From Lutibacter sp. (GTDB lineage Bacteria > Bacteroidota > Bacteroidia > Flavobacteriales > Flavobacteriaceae): a DNA stretch of 20,236 nt. The first letter of the stretch is position 1. Each line of letters begins with the position of its first letter. This document shows positions 7,927 through 16,868 of this stretch, piece by piece. A program made the position numbers and the translations under genes. The notes beneath the pieces are model-generated. The model saw only the letters and a program-made list of their open reading frames with translations, made no database searches and was not told the DNA's origin. The stretch is taken from positions 1 to 20,236 of the forward strand of contig JAKIVA010000046.1 of the NCBI GenBank assembly GCA_021647265.1, written 5' to 3'.

Positions 7927-9270
7927 ATGTATAGTTTTTCAAAAAAATTAAAATTAAGTGCAATCATTTTTATGATTACAGGAGTGTTAGGTATTGCTTA
8001 TGGTTTTTATTCAGCTCCAAGTACTATTGCTGATGTTCAGGAAATTATGATGCATCAAGAAAATGCGCATGGTGAAGCGCAAGTTTCAAACACAAATGAG
8101 CATATTGAAAATGGAGAAGAGGCTAATAAAGAACACAATGATGAGTCTGAACACTTAACACATATGCTTCATTCTTTACAAAATAGACCCTATTCAGCTG
8201 TGTTTATTGCAATGTTTTTCTTTTTTATGATAGCACTTGGAACACTTGTTTTTTATGCTATTCAATATGCATCTCAGGCAGGATGGTCAATAGTGCTGTT
8301 TCGAGTAATGGAAGGCATTACAGCATATTTGTTGCCAGGATCATTATTTATTCTCGCTTTTTTAATTATTTCAGCAGCAAATGGTCACCATTATTATGTA
8401 TGGATGACTCCAGATTTTTACAACCCACAAAGTGAACATTACGATGAGATTTTAGTTGGCAAAAGCTGGTGGTTAAATACACCATTTTGGATGATTAGAA
8501 CATTTATATATTTGTTAGGATGGAATTTTTACCGCTATTTTGCTGTAAAAAAATCTTTAGCACAAGATTCTGCAAAAGATTTAACATATTATAAAAAGAG
8601 TATGAAAGCGTCTATATATTTTCTAATTTTCTTTTTTGTTACTGAATCTATGATGTCTTGGGATTGGATTATGTCTTTAACTCCTCACTGGCAAAGCTCG
8701 TTATTTGGTTGGTATGTATTTTCTTCAATGTTCGTATCTGCAATTACTGTAATTGCAATGGTTACAATATATTTAAGATCTAGAGGGTTTTTACCAAAAG
8801 TAAATGACAGTCACCTACATGATTTAGCCAAATTTATGTTTGGGTTTAGTATTTTTTGGACTTACTTATGGTTTTCACAATTTATGCTAATCTGGTATGC
8901 AAATATGCCTGAAGAAACAGCTTATTTTGTACCTAGGTTATTAGGTAACTATCAGTTGTTATTTATAGGAATGTTATTGCCTAATTTTGTTTTTCCAATT
9001 TTAGTATTAATGAATAGTGATTACAAAAGAGTTCCTTGGTTTATTATATCAACGGGTATTATAATATTAATTGGTCATTATGTAGATATTTTTGTGATGA
9101 TTACTCCTGCAACAGTTGGAGATCAATGGAATATTGGAATACCAGAAATTGGTTCAATTTTATTCTTTTTGGGATTATTTATATATGTTGTATTTACAGC
9201 ATTAACAAAATCACCTTTATTGGTAAAAGGAAACCCATTTTTAAAAGAAAGTGAACATTTTCGCTATTAA
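7927..9270 (+). CDS. actF: Alternative complex III subunit F, NrfD-like membrane subunit
   Basis: A 447-residue polytopic membrane protein related to ActC, with about ten helices (first at about 9-31). Between the first and second helices (about residues 38-88) is a hydrophilic loop rich in His, Glu and Asn (for example MMHQENAHGEAQ and EEANKEHNDESEH). Recognisable stretches include SWDWIMSLTPHWQSSLFGWY and FWTYLWFSQFMLIWYANMPEET, both typical of the bacteroidetal ActF family often annotated as quinol:cytochrome c oxidoreductase. In ACIII ActF is thought to contribute a proton path rather than the quinol site. It is the last act gene; a terminator follows 24 nt after the stop. Confidence 0.94.
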   Translation: MYSFSKKLKLSAIIFMITGVLGIAYGFYSAPSTIADVQEIMMHQENAHGEAQVSNTNEHIENGEEANKEHNDESEHLTHMLHSLQNRPYSAVFIAMFFFFMIALGTLVFYAIQYASQAGWSIVLFRVMEGITAYLLPGSLFILAFLIISAANGHHYYVWMTPDFYNPQSEHYDEILVGKSWWLNTPFWMIRTFIYLLGWNFYRYFAVKKSLAQDSAKDLTYYKKSMKASIYFLIFFFVTESMMSWDWIMSLTPHWQSSLFGWYVFSSMFVSAITVIAMVTIYLRSRGFLPKVNDSHLHDLAKFMFGFSIFWTYLWFSQFMLIWYANMPEETAYFVPRLLGNYQLLFIGMLLPNFVFPILVLMNSDYKRVPWFIISTGIIILIGHYVDIFVMITPATVGDQWNIGIPEIGSILFFLGLFIYVVFTALTKSPLLVKGNPFLKESEHFRY

Positions 9271-9294
9271 ATAGAAAAAAACATTACAGAAAAG

Positions 9295-9328
9295 AATCCT
9301 GAACTCAATTTATTCAGGATTTTTTTTA
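9295..9328 (+). terminator. Rho-independent terminator between actF and coxB
   Basis: AATCCTGAA (9295-9303) pairs perfectly with TTCAGGATT (9313-9321) around a nine-base loop and is followed by a T run to 9327. A new -7 element begins at the last T of this run. It should end or attenuate the act transcript and partly uncouple coxBA from it. Confidence 0.85.
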
Positions 9329-9334
9329 TATTTG
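9327..9334 (+). promoter_or_regulatory. -7 promoter element of coxBA
   Basis: TATATTTG matches TAnnTTTG perfectly and abuts the terminator T run. The predicted leader is about 20 nt before the coxB ATG at 9363. No good TTG was found at -33; that region is the terminator hairpin. Confidence 0.55.
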
Positions 9335-9362
9335 ACACTACTATAAATAACTAACTAAAAAA

Positions 9363-10370
9363 ATGACAGCATTACTTTATATTTTACTGGCAATTGTTAT
9401 TGCTGTAGCCATATGGCAGATAACAAGTATTTTCAATTTAAAAAGTACAATAGCTACTGAAAAAGACAACAATACGCAAGGGATACTATTTGCAGCCTTT
9501 GGAATTTTCTTTTATGGTTTAATGATATTTTCTTTTTGGAAATATACTGTAGTCCTTTTACCTGAAGCAGCATCTATAGAAGGAGAAAGAATAGAAACCT
9601 TATACATTATTACTATGTTGCTTATACTTTTTGTACAAGCAATAACACAATTCTTATTATTCTTTTTCGCATTCAAATATAGAGGGATTAAAGGAAGGAA
9701 GGCTTTATTTTATGCCGATAGTTCTAAGCTTGAAGCTATTTGGACTATTATTCCCGCAATTACCTTGTCAGGGTTAGTGCTATATGGACTTTTTGTTTGG
9801 AATGATGTAATGGACGCATCAGATGCAGATAATCCTTTAATTGTTGAATTATATGCAAAACAATTTCAATGGGAAGCTCGTTATGCAGGTGATGATAATG
9901 AACTAGGTAGAGCAAATGTGAGAAACATAAAAGGTATAAACACAATGGGGGTTGATATGACTGATAAAAATGCTAGTGATGATATTCCTGTTAGAGAATT
10001 ACACTTACCTAAAGGACGTAAAGTAATATTTAAATTTCGTTCGCAAGATGTATTACATTCAGCTTATATGCCACACTTTAGAGCACAAATGAACTGTGTG
10101 CCTGGAATGGTAACACAATTTGCTTTCACTCCAAGTTTAACAACTGAAGAAATGAGAGAAAATAAAAAGACAATTGCCAAAGTTGCAGGAATAAATAAAA
10201 TTAGAGCTGAAAAAGGAGAAGACCCTTATGAATTTGATTATTTATTATTGTGTAATAAAATTTGCGGAGCATCACATTATAATATGCAAATGAAAATTAT
10301 TGTTGAAGAAGAAGCAACATTTAATTCTTGGTTGAAAAATCAAAAAACATTAGCAGAAATTATAAAATAA
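9363..10370 (+). CDS. coxB: Cytochrome c oxidase subunit II (CuA)
   Basis: A 335-residue subunit II. It has four hydrophobic segments (about 2-21, 43-65, 79-104 and 127-147), two more at the N-terminus than the usual two-helix subunit II; I recall this as normal for flavobacteria. The periplasmic cupredoxin domain follows, with the aromatic KQFQWEARYAG motif (166-176). CuA ligands are H232 (DVLHSAYMP), C297, C301, H305 and M308 in CNKICGASHYNM. The residue between the cysteines, normally Glu, is Lys299; that position uses a backbone carbonyl, so copper binding should survive. No haem c domain is fused. Electrons arrive from ActA/ActE or a soluble cytochrome. Subunits III and IV are not in the window. 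Confidence 0.95.
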   Translation: MTALLYILLAIVIAVAIWQITSIFNLKSTIATEKDNNTQGILFAAFGIFFYGLMIFSFWKYTVVLLPEAASIEGERIETLYIITMLLILFVQAITQFLLFFFAFKYRGIKGRKALFYADSSKLEAIWTIIPAITLSGLVLYGLFVWNDVMDASDADNPLIVELYAKQFQWEARYAGDDNELGRANVRNIKGINTMGVDMTDKNASDDIPVRELHLPKGRKVIFKFRSQDVLHSAYMPHFRAQMNCVPGMVTQFAFTPSLTTEEMRENKKTIAKVAGINKIRAEKGEDPYEFDYLLLCNKICGASHYNMQMKIIVEEEATFNSWLKNQKTLAEIIK

Positions 10371-10407
10371 TAAACTAACTACTACACTTCTAACTAAAAA
10401 ATTTAAT

Positions 10408-12159
10408 ATGTCAGATCATCATCATAAAGAAACATTTATTACAAAATACGTTTTTAATACTGACCATAAAATGATTTCTAAACAGTATTTGATTACTGGT
10501 ATTTTTATGGGAATTATAGGAGTATTTATGTCTATGTTATTTCGTTTACAAATTGCTTGGCCAGATCATTCTTTTGGAATAATTGAAGCTTTTTTAGGAA
10601 ATCATCAAGATGGAGGTGTTATGTCACCAGATTTCTATCTAGCATTGGTTACCATTCACGGTACAATTATGGTATTTTTTGTTCTAACTGCCGGTTTAAG
10701 TGGTACTTTTAGTAACCTATTAATTCCATTGCAAATAGGAGCTCGTGATATGGCATCAGGGTTTTTAAACATGGTATCATATTGGCTATTCTTTTTGTCG
10801 AGTGTTATAATGGTTTTTTCTCTTTTTATTGAGGCAGGTCCTGCATCTGCAGGTTGGACAATTTATCCACCTCTAAGTGCATTACCTCAAGCTATCCCGG
10901 GTTCAGGATTGGGTATGACTCTTTGGCTAATCTCTATGGCTATTTTTATTGCTTCTTCTTTATTAGGGGCTTTAAACTATATTGTAACAGTTCTTAATTT
11001 AAGAACCGTTGGTATGAAAATGGTAAGATTACCTTTAACCATTTGGGCATTTTTTGTTACTGCTATTATTGGTGTTGTTTCATTTCCTGTACTATTGTCA
11101 GCCGCTTTGTTATTAATTTTTGATAGAAGTTTTGGAACTTCATTTTATTTATCAGATATATTTATTCAGGGTGAAGTTTTACATTATCAAGGAGGTTCAC
11201 CAGTATTATTTGAACATTTATTTTGGTTTTTAGGACATCCTGAGGTATATATTGTAATACTACCTGCAATGGGTATTGTTTCAGAAATTATTGCTTGTAA
11301 TTCTCGAAAACCTATTTTTGGTTATAGGGCTATGATTGGCTCAATAATTGCCATTGCATTTTTATCTACCATTGTTTGGGGACATCATATGTTTGTATCT
11401 GGGATGAATCCATTCTTAGGGTCAGTATTTACTTTTACAACGTTGCTAATTGCGATACCCTCAGCTGTAAAAGCATTTAACTGGATTACAACTTTATGGA
11501 AAGGGAACTTACAAATGAACACTGCAATGTTATTTTCAATTGGATTTGTTTCTACATTCATAACCGGAGGGTTAACAGGATTAGTGCTTGGAGATAGTGC
11601 TTTAGATATCAATGTCCATGACACTTACTTTGTTGTAGCTCACTTTCATTTAGTTATGGGTGTTTCTGCAATTTACGGTATGTTTGCTGGGGTATACCAT
11701 TGGTTTCCTAAAATGTATGGAAGAATGATGAATAAAACGCTAGGATATTGGCATTTTTGGATCACTGCAGTTGCAGCTTATGGCGTTTTCTTCCCAATGC
11801 ATTTTGTTGGTTTGGCAGGTTTACCACGTAGATATTATTCAAACACAGCATTTCCTTTATTTGATGATTTAGCCGATATTAATGTTGTGATTACGTTATT
11901 TGCGATTTTAGGAGGGTTGGCTCAAATTATTTTCTTAGCTAATTTCTTTATTAGTATTTATAAAGGGAAAAAAGCAACTCAAAACCCTTGGAAAGCGAAC
12001 ACGTTGGAATGGACAACACCTATTGAACATATTCATGGGAATTGGCCAGGAGAATTACCAGTTGTTCATCGTTGGCCTTATGATTATAGTAAACCAGGAC
12101 TTCCCGAAGATTTTGTTTTGCAAACCACTCCTTTATATGATGGTGAAGAAGAATCTTAA
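10408..12159 (+). CDS. coxA: Cytochrome c oxidase subunit I (A1-type haem-copper oxidase)
   Basis: A 583-residue twelve-helix core subunit. Haem a ligands are H84 and H414; haem a3 is bound by H412 (HDTYFVVAHFH). CuB ligands are H277 and H326/H327, with the cross-linked Tyr281 in GHPEVY. D-channel residues are visible as D114 in GARDMA and N121, ending at Glu279 of GHPEVY, which places it in the A1 family. The K-channel lysine is K355 in AVKAFNWI. A proton-pumping oxidase is therefore expected. It starts 37 nt after coxB and is followed by a strong terminator. Length is usual for the family. Confidence 0.97.
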   Translation: MSDHHHKETFITKYVFNTDHKMISKQYLITGIFMGIIGVFMSMLFRLQIAWPDHSFGIIEAFLGNHQDGGVMSPDFYLALVTIHGTIMVFFVLTAGLSGTFSNLLIPLQIGARDMASGFLNMVSYWLFFLSSVIMVFSLFIEAGPASAGWTIYPPLSALPQAIPGSGLGMTLWLISMAIFIASSLLGALNYIVTVLNLRTVGMKMVRLPLTIWAFFVTAIIGVVSFPVLLSAALLLIFDRSFGTSFYLSDIFIQGEVLHYQGGSPVLFEHLFWFLGHPEVYIVILPAMGIVSEIIACNSRKPIFGYRAMIGSIIAIAFLSTIVWGHHMFVSGMNPFLGSVFTFTTLLIAIPSAVKAFNWITTLWKGNLQMNTAMLFSIGFVSTFITGGLTGLVLGDSALDINVHDTYFVVAHFHLVMGVSAIYGMFAGVYHWFPKMYGRMMNKTLGYWHFWITAVAAYGVFFPMHFVGLAGLPRRYYSNTAFPLFDDLADINVVITLFAILGGLAQIIFLANFFISIYKGKKATQNPWKANTLEWTTPIEHIHGNWPGELPVVHRWPYDYSKPGLPEDFVLQTTPLYDGEEES

Positions 12160-12180
12160 GTTTAAAATATTTTGTTTTGA

Positions 12181-12211
12181 AAACCTTTCTAATTTTTAGA
12201 AAGGTTTTTTT
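12181..12211 (+). terminator. Rho-independent terminator after coxA
   Basis: AAACCTTTCTA (12181-12191) pairs perfectly over 11 bp with TAGAAAGGTTT (12197-12207) around ATTTT, followed by a T run to 12211. It lies 21 bases after the coxA stop. Confidence 0.92.
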
Positions 12212-12219
12212 ATTTCTAC

Positions 12220-12227
12220 TATCTTTG
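12220..12227 (+). promoter_or_regulatory. -7 promoter element of ruvB, very close to the start codon
   Basis: TATCTTTG matches TAnnTTTG perfectly. Only five T residues separate it from the ruvB ATG at 12233, so the transcript would be leaderless or nearly so. No TTG at -33 was seen, because the upstream terminator occupies that region. Confidence 0.5.
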
Positions 12228-12232
12228 TTTTT

Positions 12233-13255
12233 ATGAATGAAAACTTGAATCCTGAAAAAAAAGATTTTAACCCTGACGAAATAGAGGTTGAAAAAAAATT
12301 ACGTCCATTAACTTTTGATGATTTTACAGGTCAAGAACAAGTTTTAGAAAACTTAAAAATATTTGTTGAAGCAGCCAATTTAAGAGGTGAAGCTTTAGAT
12401 CATACATTATTTCATGGGCCTCCTGGATTAGGGAAAACTACATTAGCTCATATTCTTTCTAATGAATTAAACGTAGGATTAAAAATTACTTCAGGCCCAG
12501 TTTTAGACAAACCAGGTGATTTAGCAGGTTTATTAACTAATTTAACGGAACGCGATGTGTTGTTTATCGATGAAATACATAGGCTAAGTCCAATTGTTGA
12601 AGAATATTTGTATTCTGCAATGGAAGATTATCGTATTGATATTATGATTGAAACAGGCCCAAATGCGCGTACTGTTCAAATAGATTTAGAACCATTTACG
12701 TTAATAGGAGCTACCACACGTTCAGGATTGTTAACTGCACCAATGAGAGCACGTTTTGGTATTAGTAATAGATTACAATATTACAACACAGAATTATTAA
12801 CCACCATTGTACAACGGAGTGCAACCATTTTAAAAGTACCAATCTCCATGGAATCAGCCATTGAAATTGCTGGGAGAAGTAGAGGTACGCCTCGAATTGC
12901 TAATGCTTTATTGAGAAGAGTTCGTGATTTCGCACAAATAAAAGGTGATGGAAATATAAATATTGAGATTGCAAAATATGCTTTAAACGCCTTAAATGTT
13001 GATGCTCATGGATTGGATGAAATGGACAATAAAATTTTAACAACCATTATTGACAAGTTTAAAGGAGGGCCGGTTGGTATTACAACTATTGCAACTGCAG
13101 TTGGTGAAAATACAGAAACAATAGAAGAAGTATATGAACCATTTTTAATTCAAGAAGGTTTCATTATGCGAACACCTCGAGGAAGAGAGGTAACAGAACT
13201 TGCTTATAAACATTTGGGTAAAACGAAAGGGAAAAACCAAGAAGAATTATTTTAA
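12233..13255 (+). CDS. ruvB: Holliday junction branch migration helicase RuvB
   Basis: A 340-residue AAA+ motor that drives branch migration with RuvA during recombinational repair. The Walker A motif is GPPGLGKT (62-69), Walker B is LFIDEIH (110-116), sensor 1 lies in IGATTR (158-163) and the arginine finger is R174 in RARFG. The C-terminal winged-helix DNA-binding domain covers about 259-330 and includes GGPVGITTIA and the signature PRGREVT. The N-terminal KLRPLTFDDFTGQ is the usual RuvB opening, which supports this start. Its place after coxA has no functional link that I can see; the coxA terminator and its own promoter make it a separate unit. No terminator was found before the sulfur genes. 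Confidence 0.97.
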   Translation: MNENLNPEKKDFNPDEIEVEKKLRPLTFDDFTGQEQVLENLKIFVEAANLRGEALDHTLFHGPPGLGKTTLAHILSNELNVGLKITSGPVLDKPGDLAGLLTNLTERDVLFIDEIHRLSPIVEEYLYSAMEDYRIDIMIETGPNARTVQIDLEPFTLIGATTRSGLLTAPMRARFGISNRLQYYNTELLTTIVQRSATILKVPISMESAIEIAGRSRGTPRIANALLRRVRDFAQIKGDGNINIEIAKYALNALNVDAHGLDEMDNKILTTIIDKFKGGPVGITTIATAVGENTETIEEVYEPFLIQEGFIMRTPRGREVTELAYKHLGKTKGKNQEELF

Positions 13256-13262
13256 TTAGCTA

Positions 13263-13280
13263 AAGTGATGTATGTCACAA
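13263..13280 (+). promoter_or_regulatory. Crp/Fnr-type operator upstream of the first sulP gene
   Basis: The palindrome GTGATGTATGTCAC with matching A/T flanks has the form (a)GTGA-N6-TCAC(a), close to the Crp-family consensus TGTGA-N6-TCACA. Its centre (13271.5) is 32 bp upstream of the centre of the -7 element at 13300-13307, which is the position of a class II activator site. A near-identical site at the same spacing precedes the CstB-like gene (16869-16884). The regulator is not in the window. Confidence 0.65.
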
Positions 13281-13299
13281 TACTAAAAATTGTTCGCAG

Positions 13300-13307
13300 T
13301 ATTTTTG
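13300..13307 (+). promoter_or_regulatory. -7 promoter element of the sulP pair
   Basis: TATTTTTG matches TAnnTTTG perfectly, with about 28 bases to the sulP ATG. The -33 region has no TTG and is overlapped by the Crp/Fnr-type operator, which fits an activator-dependent promoter. Confidence 0.6.
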
Positions 13308-13335
13308 TTTTAAAATAAGATTACAAACTTACAAA

Positions 13336-15069
13336 ATGAGTTTAAAACAAGTATTTCCATTTTTGAATTGGCTTCCTTTAGTTAAAAAAACCTGGAAGGA
13401 TGATTTAATTGCGGGTTTAACAGGAACTATTATTGTAATACCACAAGCCGTAGCATTCGCTTTAATTGCAGGGATGCCACCGGTTTATGGATTTTACATT
13501 GCCATGATAGCTCCAATTATTGCTGCATTATGGGGATCCTCTTACCATTTAATTTCGGGACCAACTACTACTAGCTCAATTGTAGTTTTTGCTATTATTA
13601 CAAAATATTATCATCCTGAGAATGAAATTGACATGTACATCTCTATGACCATTGTGTTGTCTTTTATGGCAGGAGTTATAAAGCTATTAATGGGTCTTTT
13701 TAAAATGGGAAAATTAGTAGATTTTGTTTCTAATTCTGTAGTTATTGGGTTTACAGCAGGAGCTGGAATTTTAATTGCATTTAAACAGTTAAAACATGTT
13801 TTTGGGATAAAAGTACCACAAGGATCCAAAATATATGAGGTTGTAAATTATATTATTCTTCATATAAGAGAAACTAATAAATATACTTTAATTGTTGCTA
13901 TAATTACACTATTAATAGCAATTTTAGTGAAAAAATATATAAAAAAAATAGGTAGATTTAATTTACTAATAGCCATGGTTTTAGGTACAGTACTTGCAAT
14001 TTACTTAGGAGGAGAACAATCAGGAATTCAAACAGTAGGGCATATACCAAATCATTTACCACCTTTTAAAGTGCCTGATTTTAGTTTAGATTGGCTTCAA
14101 AAATTATTTCCAGGAGCAATTGTTTTGGCCTTGTTAGGTTTAGTTGAAGCTGTATCCATTTCAAGAGCTGTGGCATTACATTCACATCAAAAGTTAAACA
14201 ACAACCAAGAGTTTATAGGTCAAGGCTTATCAAATATTATCCCTAGTTTTTTCTCTTGTTATGCAAGTTCAGGTTCTTTTACCCGTTCAGGTGTTAATTA
14301 TCAAGCAGGTGCAAAAACACCACTTTCAGCTATAATTGCAGGAATTGGTTTAATTTTTGTTTTGTTATTCGGAGCTAAATACGCATCCTATTTACCTAAA
14401 CCGGCAATGGGAGGTATCATTTTATTGGTAGGCTATAATTTAATTGATTTTAAGCATGTAAAATTAATTTATAAAAGTAGCAGAAGGGAATTATTGGTAT
14501 TTTCCTTAACGTTATTAGGTACATTATTTTTACATTTAGAACAGGCCGTAATTTTAGGTATAGCAGTTTCATTGGTGTTTTATCTTGAGAGAACATCTAA
14601 ACCTAATATTGCTGAATTAGGTTTAAATAAGTCTAAAAAATTTATAAACATCATAAGAGATTCTTCAACAAAAGAATGTCCACAGTTAAAAATTATTCGT
14701 ATTGATGGTTCTATTTATTTTGGTGCAGTAGAGGAAGTTTCAAATTTTTTCACTAATCTTTATGAAAAAAATGAGAGCAAACATATATTAGTTCTTTCTA
14801 ATGGAATTAATTTTATTGATTTGGCAGGAGCCGAATGGTTAACGCATGAGGTTGAAAAATGGAGAGAAAAAGGAGGCCAAATTTATTTCTCTGGAATGAA
14901 AGTAGTAAGTCAGGATATTCTTATTAAAGGAGGTTTCTTTGAAAAAATAGGAGCTCAATACTTTTTCAAAGACAAAAATACTGCGATAGCGTCTATTTTT
15001 AAAGATTTAGATAAAAATATTTGTAAAGGCTGTGACCTTAAAATTTTTAATGAATGTAAAAATACATAA
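13336..15069 (+). CDS. SulP-family anion permease with STAS domain and cysteine-rich tail
   Basis: A 577-residue SulP/SLC26-type transporter. The N-terminus PFLNWLP is followed by DDLIAGLTGTIIVIPQAVAF and AGMPPVYGFY, the family signature at the first helices, and the membrane domain runs to about residue 425. The C-terminal STAS domain covers about 435-560. Where many STAS domains have a phosphorylatable Ser or Thr (D-S/T-S-G), this one has D495-L-A-G. The last 15 residues contain C563, C566 and C574 (CKGCDLKIFNEC), a tail that could bind metal or sense redox state. SulP members carry sulfate, bicarbonate or other oxyanions, so the substrate is not fixed by sequence; sulfate, thiosulfate or sulfite is favoured by the neighbours. 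It has its own promoter with a Crp/Fnr-type operator and lies 74 nt before a second sulP. Confidence 0.9.
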   Translation: MSLKQVFPFLNWLPLVKKTWKDDLIAGLTGTIIVIPQAVAFALIAGMPPVYGFYIAMIAPIIAALWGSSYHLISGPTTTSSIVVFAIITKYYHPENEIDMYISMTIVLSFMAGVIKLLMGLFKMGKLVDFVSNSVVIGFTAGAGILIAFKQLKHVFGIKVPQGSKIYEVVNYIILHIRETNKYTLIVAIITLLIAILVKKYIKKIGRFNLLIAMVLGTVLAIYLGGEQSGIQTVGHIPNHLPPFKVPDFSLDWLQKLFPGAIVLALLGLVEAVSISRAVALHSHQKLNNNQEFIGQGLSNIIPSFFSCYASSGSFTRSGVNYQAGAKTPLSAIIAGIGLIFVLLFGAKYASYLPKPAMGGIILLVGYNLIDFKHVKLIYKSSRRELLVFSLTLLGTLFLHLEQAVILGIAVSLVFYLERTSKPNIAELGLNKSKKFINIIRDSSTKECPQLKIIRIDGSIYFGAVEEVSNFFTNLYEKNESKHILVLSNGINFIDLAGAEWLTHEVEKWREKGGQIYFSGMKVVSQDILIKGGFFEKIGAQYFFKDKNTAIASIFKDLDKNICKGCDLKIFNECKNT

Positions 15070-15143
15070 AGTGTTTTTTTAACAATAAACTTCACAACTA
15101 ATTGTTTTTAGAAGTTTAAACAGACTTTATAAAGTTAAAAATT

Positions 15144-16865
15144 ATGAAATATGCTAATTTTTTTCCGTTTTTAAACTGGCTTCCTGACTATAAAAAATCC
15201 TGGTTAAAAGGAGATTTTTCAGCTGGATTAACCGTTGGCATTATGTTAATTCCTCAAGGAATTGCCTATGCCATGATTGCTGGTTTACCACCAATATATG
15301 GTCTTTATACAGCAATGATACCTCAATTTATTTATGCTTTCTTTGGAACTTCACGGCAATTAGCTGTTGGGCCTGTTGCAATGGACTCGTTAATAGTAGC
15401 TTCAGGTGTTGGTGCAATTGCAGTTGTAGGTTCAGAGCATTTTATTACACTAGCTATATTGTTAGCATTATTAATGGGGATTATGCAATTAGCTTTCGGA
15501 ATATTTAGATTGGGTTTCTTGGTTAATTTTTTATCAAAACCTGTAATAAGTGGATTCACTTCTGCTGCTGCATTAATTATTGGTTTAAATCAACTTAAAC
15601 ACATATTTGGTGTAAATATGCAACGAAATAATCAATTACAATTCATAATTTTAGATGCTTTTAACCAAATTAAATTTATTAATTGGTTAACATTTGCAAT
15701 TGGAATAGGCTCCATATTGTTATTGGTTATTTTTAAAAAATATGCTAAAAAATTACCAGGAGCTTTAATAGTCGTTGTTTTGGGAATACTGATTGTCAAA
15801 TTTTTTAATTTGAATGATTATGGAGTAAAAATAGTTGGAGAGATACCTAAAGGGCTTCCAGCATTTAAAATGCAACATTTAGATATTGAAACACTTAAAG
15901 AATTAGCTCCAATTGCTTTAACATTAGCCTTAATTGCTTTTATGGAGGCAATTTCAGTAGCAAAAGCAATAGAATCAAAACATAATAACTATAAAGTTAA
16001 TGCCAATAAAGAGTTAATAGCATTAGGTTTAGGGAATATTATAGGTTCATTTTTTCAAACCTACCCATCTACCGGAGGCTTCTCACGTACTGCAATAAAC
16101 AATCAGGCAGGGGCAAATACACCGCTCGCAGCTATTTTTTCAGCCTTAATTGTGGCGTTAACACTGCTTTTTTTAACACCCTTATTTTATTATTTGCCAA
16201 AAGCGGTTTTAGGAGCTATTATTATGGTAGCAGTTTTTGGCTTGTTAGATTTTAGAGTACCTAGACAGTTGTGGAGATATACAAAACGTGATTTACTTAT
16301 TTTAAATATTACATTAATTGTAACGGTAACAATTGGTATCAAAGAAGGAATAATTACAGGTGTAATATTATCGCTAGTAATGTTAATTTATAAATCAACA
16401 AAACCTCATGTTGCAATTTTAGGAAATGTACCCAATACTCATTTATACAGAAATATAAAAAGATTTAATGATTTAATTGACTTTAAAGATGTATTAATTA
16501 TTAGGTTTGATGCACAATTGCACTTTGCAAATACAACGTATTTTAAAGATACCATATACAATGAGGCTCAAAAAAAAGGAGATGATTTAAAAGTTATTAT
16601 CATTGATGGAGAAAGTTTAAATAATTTAGACAGTAGTGGTGTCTACGCATTAGAAGAAATTTTAAAATATTTTAAAGAAAAGGAAATAGATATTTATTTT
16701 ACAGGATTAAAAGGGCCTGTTCGAGATACTATATATAAATCAAATATTATTCAAAATATAGGTCAAGAACATTGTTTTATGAGTATTCAAGAAGCAATTG
16801 ATCACTATAAAAATAAAACTGTTAATGAAAATATAAAAATGTATACAAATCAAAGAAATTCTTAA
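15144..16865 (+). CDS. SulP-family anion permease with STAS domain, second copy
   Basis: A 573-residue paralogue of the preceding transporter. It shares the opening FFPFLNWLPDYKKSW and the signature GLTVGIMLIPQGIAYAMIAG, followed by GLPPIYGLY. The two differ widely elsewhere, so this is not a recent duplication. The membrane domain reaches about residue 430 and the STAS domain covers about 435-560. Unlike its neighbour, this STAS domain keeps the phosphorylation-type motif D496-S-S-G, and it lacks the cysteine-rich tail. Oxyanion transport, probably sulfate in this context, is an inference. No TAnnTTTG element was found in the 74-nt gap, so the two sulP genes are probably cotranscribed. No terminator is visible after the stop. 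Confidence 0.9.
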   Translation: MKYANFFPFLNWLPDYKKSWLKGDFSAGLTVGIMLIPQGIAYAMIAGLPPIYGLYTAMIPQFIYAFFGTSRQLAVGPVAMDSLIVASGVGAIAVVGSEHFITLAILLALLMGIMQLAFGIFRLGFLVNFLSKPVISGFTSAAALIIGLNQLKHIFGVNMQRNNQLQFIILDAFNQIKFINWLTFAIGIGSILLLVIFKKYAKKLPGALIVVVLGILIVKFFNLNDYGVKIVGEIPKGLPAFKMQHLDIETLKELAPIALTLALIAFMEAISVAKAIESKHNNYKVNANKELIALGLGNIIGSFFQTYPSTGGFSRTAINNQAGANTPLAAIFSALIVALTLLFLTPLFYYLPKAVLGAIIMVAVFGLLDFRVPRQLWRYTKRDLLILNITLIVTVTIGIKEGIITGVILSLVMLIYKSTKPHVAILGNVPNTHLYRNIKRFNDLIDFKDVLIIRFDAQLHFANTTYFKDTIYNEAQKKGDDLKVIIIDGESLNNLDSSGVYALEEILKYFKEKEIDIYFTGLKGPVRDTIYKSNIIQNIGQEHCFMSIQEAIDHYKNKTVNENIKMYTNQRNS

Positions 16866-16868
16866 TTG

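Noticed and set aside
9036..9254. Reading frame of 72 codons inside actF in another frame.
   Set aside because: It is fully nested in a clearly coding gene and its translation resembles no protein. The same applies to the antisense frames inside actA, coxB, coxA, both sulP genes, the CstB-like gene and the haem c gene.
9351..10401. Shared CTAACTAAAAAA before coxB and coxA.
   Set aside because: It is an A-rich leader of a kind common before flavobacterial start codons, and low complexity makes a chance match likely.
13256..13335. Terminator after ruvB.
   Set aside because: Only a short AT palindrome is present near the stop, with no GC stem and no T run. Some ruvB transcript may read into the sulP genes.
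15087..15117. AAACTTC...GAAGTTT inverted repeat between the two sulP genes as a terminator.
   Set aside because: The stem is interrupted by an unpaired TTTTA and no T run follows the right arm. It may be chance in AT-rich DNA.
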